From Bacteroidales bacterium (GTDB lineage: Bacteria > Bacteroidota > Bacteroidia > Bacteroidales > JAADGE01), in assembly GCA_024762915.1 (NCBI GenBank), contig JANTGL010000104.1:1-8650 (forward strand): a stretch of 8,650 nucleotides of DNA. Reading direction: 5' to 3'. Every line of letters begins with the position of its first letter. Position 1 is the stretch's first letter. A model generated the notes under the pieces. The model was not told the DNA's origin and made no database searches. It saw only the letters and a program-made list of their open reading frames with translations. The translations under genes and the position numbers were made by a program. Of this stretch, positions 6,159-8,650 are shown in pieces.

Positions 6159-7673
6159 TTAATACACCAAAGTTACGTATTTTTTTAACTTCACGTACTT
6201 ACCTTTTGAATTTTTATATTTTACAATATAAAGATAGGAAGAAATCGGAGCAAGTTTTCCGTTTTTTAACATTCCGTTCCAACCTATATCAGGATTCATA
6301 CTTTCAAATAAGACATCACCAAATGAACCGTATATTGTTAATTGATAATCAGATATAAATGCTGCTTTAGGTTTAAAAATTCGATTTTCATCAATCGCAC
6401 TTTTAGGATTAAACGCATTGGGAAATATTACGGTTTCATCTTGTTCGGCACAAGAAATATTTGATTTATTAAAAAAATCACTTTCTTTTATTTGTACGTA
6501 ATAACAAAATTTTCCGGAAATTGTTTCTGATATAAACTGATTTTCATAAAGAGATTGAAGATTATCTTCAAATGAATGATTTTCGGTATCAGAAATTTGA
6601 TTAAATTGAATATTATTCTGTAAGCGAAAAATGTGATACACTGAATTTGTATATATATCATTCCATTTCAATGAATTAATTCGGTTATCAGAATATGCTG
6701 TTGCAAAAAAAGCAATATTACTTAAAGTATCGGACCTAAATACAATATTTCCGCAATAATCAACAGCTGCAATATAATAATAAGCATTTTTATTAATATC
6801 TATGTTTTTGTCTGAAAATTCAGCCCCTGAATTAATTATGTTTGCACTTTGAATTTTGTCGATTTGCAAATAATCTGAATTGAAAGTTTCACTTTTGAAT
6901 AAATAATATTCATCAACATCAGCATTTGCATCTACAGAAAATAAAATATTAAATTCCGTATTATTAGATACGACGGCTGAATCAACTTTCAAAAATGAAG
7001 GAAAATGAATTGCTTGAGTAGTAATTAGTTTCAAATTTGAAAGTGATTCTGTTCCGTCATTTCGAACGGCTTTTATATAATAATTATAGACCGAATTATA
7101 ATTAGGATTTGTATCAATAAAGATGGTATCATTATAGGATTTCTCAGCTATTTTAATAAAACTCCCGGAATTTTCTTTTCGATAAATCAGATATTTTAAA
7201 AATACATTCTCCCATCCGATATAATTATTCCAAATAAGGCTTATTTTATTCGAACAATAATCATAATTACCTGTTACATACATGGTTTTATGCTTAACAC
7301 CGGGCAAACTAAAAACCGTATCCGTCCCGTTAATTTTATAGGCCGTTATTTCATAAATTTCCGATTGAATATTCGGACTTGCCTGACCATAACTGATCGA
7401 ATTATCTTCAAAACTAAAAACATTGGGATTTTCAATTTTTTTAACCGTATGCCAAGTGTTATCAGGAACGGTGGGATAAGAACGAATAAAACGTTTTACG
7501 GCATATCCGTTTAATACAGACGAATTATTAACAGACCAATGAATTACGGGGAGAGAACTTATTTGATTAACCGTAACAAAATCTATTGTAGGAATTTCAA
7601 CTGATTGAGCAAAAAAGGACTTAGTTAAAAGAATAAATATCTGAAAAAAAAAGATGTATTTACAAAACCTCAA
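6159..7673 (-). CDS. Secreted multi-FN3-like protein with type B type IX secretion sorting domain (CHU_C)
   Basis: A 504-residue exported protein. Residues 1-22 are a signal peptide with a hydrophobic core and likely cleavage before Gln23 (SFFA-QS). Four fibronectin-III-like modules follow at about 28-130, 134-222, 226-320 and 325-410. Each shows the alternating pattern of a Trp or Phe strand, a (Y)xxYR-like strand, an 'xFxD' turn and a paired YYI or YYV strand. The C-terminus (about 413-504) matches the gliding-motility-associated sorting domain: FPNAFNP, LTIYGSFGDVLFES, IGWNGMLKNG, SSYLYIVKYKNSKGK and final LKKYVTLVY. Family knowledge: this domain directs export across the outer membrane by the type IX system. 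No enzyme domain is visible, so an adhesive or structural surface role is inferred. The usual PNGDGxND part is altered to PKSAIDEN. The start is a TTG at 7673; the next in-frame Met is residue 131 and an in-frame stop lies 12 bases upstream. It follows the SiaC-family gene, probably in one operon. Confidence 0.83.
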   Translation of the reverse strand: MRFCKYIFFFQIFILLTKSFFAQSVEIPTIDFVTVNQISSLPVIHWSVNNSSVLNGYAVKRFIRSYPTVPDNTWHTVKKIENPNVFSFEDNSISYGQASPNIQSEIYEITAYKINGTDTVFSLPGVKHKTMYVTGNYDYCSNKISLIWNNYIGWENVFLKYLIYRKENSGSFIKIAEKSYNDTIFIDTNPNYNSVYNYYIKAVRNDGTESLSNLKLITTQAIHFPSFLKVDSAVVSNNTEFNILFSVDANADVDEYYLFKSETFNSDYLQIDKIQSANIINSGAEFSDKNIDINKNAYYYIAAVDYCGNIVFRSDTLSNIAFFATAYSDNRINSLKWNDIYTNSVYHIFRLQNNIQFNQISDTENHSFEDNLQSLYENQFISETISGKFCYYVQIKESDFFNKSNISCAEQDETVIFPNAFNPKSAIDENRIFKPKAAFISDYQLTIYGSFGDVLFESMNPDIGWNGMLKNGKLAPISSYLYIVKYKNSKGKYVKLKKYVTLVY

Positions 7674-7685
7674 AACAGAATGGGT

Positions 7686-8114
7686 TTATATCAAAGAATC
7701 TATTAAACCTTGTGTATAGTCATCATCATCCTCTTCATCATCATAAGGTACCAACTCAAAATCAATCTCAAGCATACTTTCATAGTCATCTCCGGCTTCT
7801 TCCAAATCTTCATCATCTTCAGGATAAAACCATCGAATTTTCACATTATGTCCGTCTTCCGAAATTTCCTCAAGACGTAACATAATCATCATTAATATTT
7901 TAGAAGAAACTGTATTAAAATAAGTCAACTTAAAATTAAACACTGTCTCGTCCAAAGGATCTTGACTGTATTCATCCAACCATTCAAATACGGGATCATA
8001 AAATTCAATTGCATCCTCAGGACATGTTTTCCCTGAAATCTCAAATCTTCCGGATTCTTTATCTAAAATAATACCGGGTAAATATCCTTCGGGTTTGTAA
8101 CTTAAAATATTCAT
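7686..8114 (-). CDS. SiaC-family regulatory phosphoprotein (DUF1987)
   Basis: A 142-residue cytoplasmic protein matching the DUF1987/SiaC family across residues 12-122: ISGKTCPEDAIEFYDPVFEWL at 26-46, FKLTYFNTVSSK at 61-72, IRWFYPEDDEDLEEAGDDYE at 93-112 and a closing IDFELVPY. Thr68 lies in the NTxSS motif at the same position number as the phosphorylated Thr68 of Pseudomonas aeruginosa SiaC. Family knowledge: there SiaB phosphorylates it, the PP2C phosphatase SiaA dephosphorylates it, and the unmodified form activates the cyclase SiaD. None of these partners is visible here, so the target is unknown. After the domain there is an acidic tail (DDEEDDDD at 125-132) and a short hydrophobic end (GLIDSLI). 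It starts at the ATG at 8114, 79 bases after the oxidoreductase gene, with its own candidate promoter. The sorting-domain gene begins 12 bases after its stop. Confidence 0.85.
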   Translation of the reverse strand: MNILSYKPEGYLPGIILDKESGRFEISGKTCPEDAIEFYDPVFEWLDEYSQDPLDETVFNFKLTYFNTVSSKILMMIMLRLEEISEDGHNVKIRWFYPEDDEDLEEAGDDYESMLEIDFELVPYDDEEDDDDYTQGLIDSLI

Positions 8115-8147
8115 AAAAACATTTTTCTAAAGACACTTCTTATAATG

Positions 8148-8155
8148 CAAAAATA
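8148..8155 (-). promoter_or_regulatory. Candidate -7 element (TATTTTTG) of the SiaC-family gene
   Basis: The minus strand reads TATTTTTG, an exact match to TAnnTTTG, 33 bases before the ATG at 8114. The upstream -33 region holds only a weak GGTTTT. The position just after a probable terminator supports a new transcription start here. Confidence 0.35.
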
Positions 8156-8167
8156 TAAATAATATTT

Positions 8168-8203
8168 AATAAAACCTGATATTTTCACTAAAATCAGTTT
8201 ATT
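8168..8203 (-). terminator. Bulged terminator-like hairpin at the end of the oxidoreductase gene
   Basis: On the minus strand, AATAAACTGATTTT (8203-8190) can pair with AAAATATCAGGTTTTATT (8185-8168) around the loop AGTG, with two 2-base bulges. The TGA stop of the oxidoreductase (8196-8194) lies inside the left arm. The T-tract is short and part of the stem, so this is a weaker terminator than the one at 2487-2526. Confidence 0.4.
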
Positions 8204-8650
8204 ATTTTATTTCCGTAAATTGCTGAACAAACAGATAAAGAGGTTAAGGATACTCCGAGCAAACCATGAAAATTAATACTTTGACCGGATAAATACAAAT
8301 TATTGAATTTTGTATTTATCGGCAATATTGTTTCGGAAATTTTATTGAATTTTTTTAAAATACCGTATGCAGATCCGTCGGGACTTCCCGTATAATCTCT
8401 AAATGTCAATGGTGTTGAAACATAATATTTATCTATTGCATTTGAAAATCCGGGAATTATTTTTTCAATTTCAGAGAAAATCCTTTCTGCTTTTTCTTTT
8501 TTTAAATAATCATAAGTTTTTCCCCTCCTGCCGGTTTTTGTATGAAGCCATTTTTCATAATCAAACATATTATCTTCACACATTATTTTAATTATTCCGG
8601 AGAATTTCTTATTCTTTCCCGAAACAGGGTGATAAAGCAAAATTGATTCA
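8194..8650 (-). CDS. Phytoene desaturase / retinol saturase-like FAD oxidoreductase, C-terminal fragment (gene continues past right edge)
   Basis: The reading frame is open through the right edge, so this is the last 151 residues of a longer protein, usually about 500 residues in this family. The end carries two signatures of the CrtI/CrtISO/RetSat branch of flavin amine-oxidoreductases: YVSTPLTFRDYTGSPDGSAYGI and the final FAD-binding segment NLYLSGQSINFHGLLGVSL. Family knowledge: members desaturate, isomerise or saturate carotenoids and retinoids, but Bacteroidota also have paralogues without a known substrate. The N-terminal Rossmann motif is outside the window. The apparent TTG start at 8640 is not real: the preceding in-frame codons (ESIL) have no stop. 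Downstream, a hairpin and then the SiaC-family gene follow. Substrate cannot be decided from this fragment. Confidence 0.78.
   Translation of the reverse strand, partial: ESILLYHPVSGKNKKFSGIIKIMCEDNMFDYEKWLHTKTGRRGKTYDYLKKEKAERIFSEIEKIIPGFSNAIDKYYVSTPLTFRDYTGSPDGSAYGILKKFNKISETILPINTKFNNLYLSGQSINFHGLLGVSLTSLSVCSAIYGNKIIN

Noticed and set aside
7290..7514. Plus-strand reading frame inside the sorting-domain gene
   Set aside because: It is antisense to the first FN3-like module and has no recognisable features.
8403..8591. Plus-strand reading frame inside the oxidoreductase fragment
   Set aside because: It is antisense to a conserved flavoprotein C-terminus, and its Phe/Leu-rich translation is the shadow of Lys/Glu codons.
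8640..8650. TTG at 8640 as the true start of the oxidoreductase-like gene
   Set aside because: The frame remains open to the edge of the window, and the visible part is only the C-terminal third of a roughly 500-residue family.

Overview
The window is AT-rich DNA (clearly below 35% GC by eye) from a member of the Bacteroidota, most likely an uncultured or environmental Bacteroidales-like lineage. Three things point there: a secreted protein with a type B (CHU_C-type) type IX secretion sorting domain, a catalytically dead M16 protein of the kind found in this phylum, and candidate promoters with the phylum's -7 element TAnnTTTG instead of a sigma-70 -10 box. Most genes have no convincing Shine-Dalgarno sequence, which also fits.

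Layout from left to right. (1) The left edge cuts a glycoside hydrolase family 3 gene on the minus strand; only its membrane-anchored N-terminus is present. (2) A complete XerD-type tyrosine recombinase, minus strand. (3) A divergent intergenic region with two inverted repeats and candidate promoters. (4) A tandem-domain universal stress protein, the only plus-strand gene. (5) A strong bidirectional terminator between convergent genes. (6) A minus-strand pair: a RelA/SpoT homologue followed 9 bases later by an M16 insulinase-like protein. The RelA/SpoT protein keeps its ppGpp hydrolase residues but has lost most synthetase residues, and the M16 protein lacks the zinc motif. (7) A short leader with a terminator-like hairpin upstream of the RelA/SpoT gene. 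(8) A second minus-strand pair: a SiaC-family phosphoprotein (DUF1987) followed 12 bases later by a secreted protein with four FN3-like modules and the type IX sorting domain. (9) The right edge cuts the 3' end of a phytoene desaturase / retinol saturase-like FAD oxidoreductase, minus strand.

Most of the window is chromosomal housekeeping and regulatory content. I see no CRISPR array, insertion sequence, tRNA, rRNA or clear phage gene. The most interesting points concern regulation: an RSH protein that looks hydrolase-only and shares an operon with an M16 pseudoenzyme; a SiaC phosphoswitch protein without visible kinase, phosphatase or cyclase partners, coupled instead to a type IX cargo; and a palindrome that fills the spacer of the candidate xerD promoter. 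I found no convincing wholly new system. All functional calls rest on motif recognition by eye, not on database searches.
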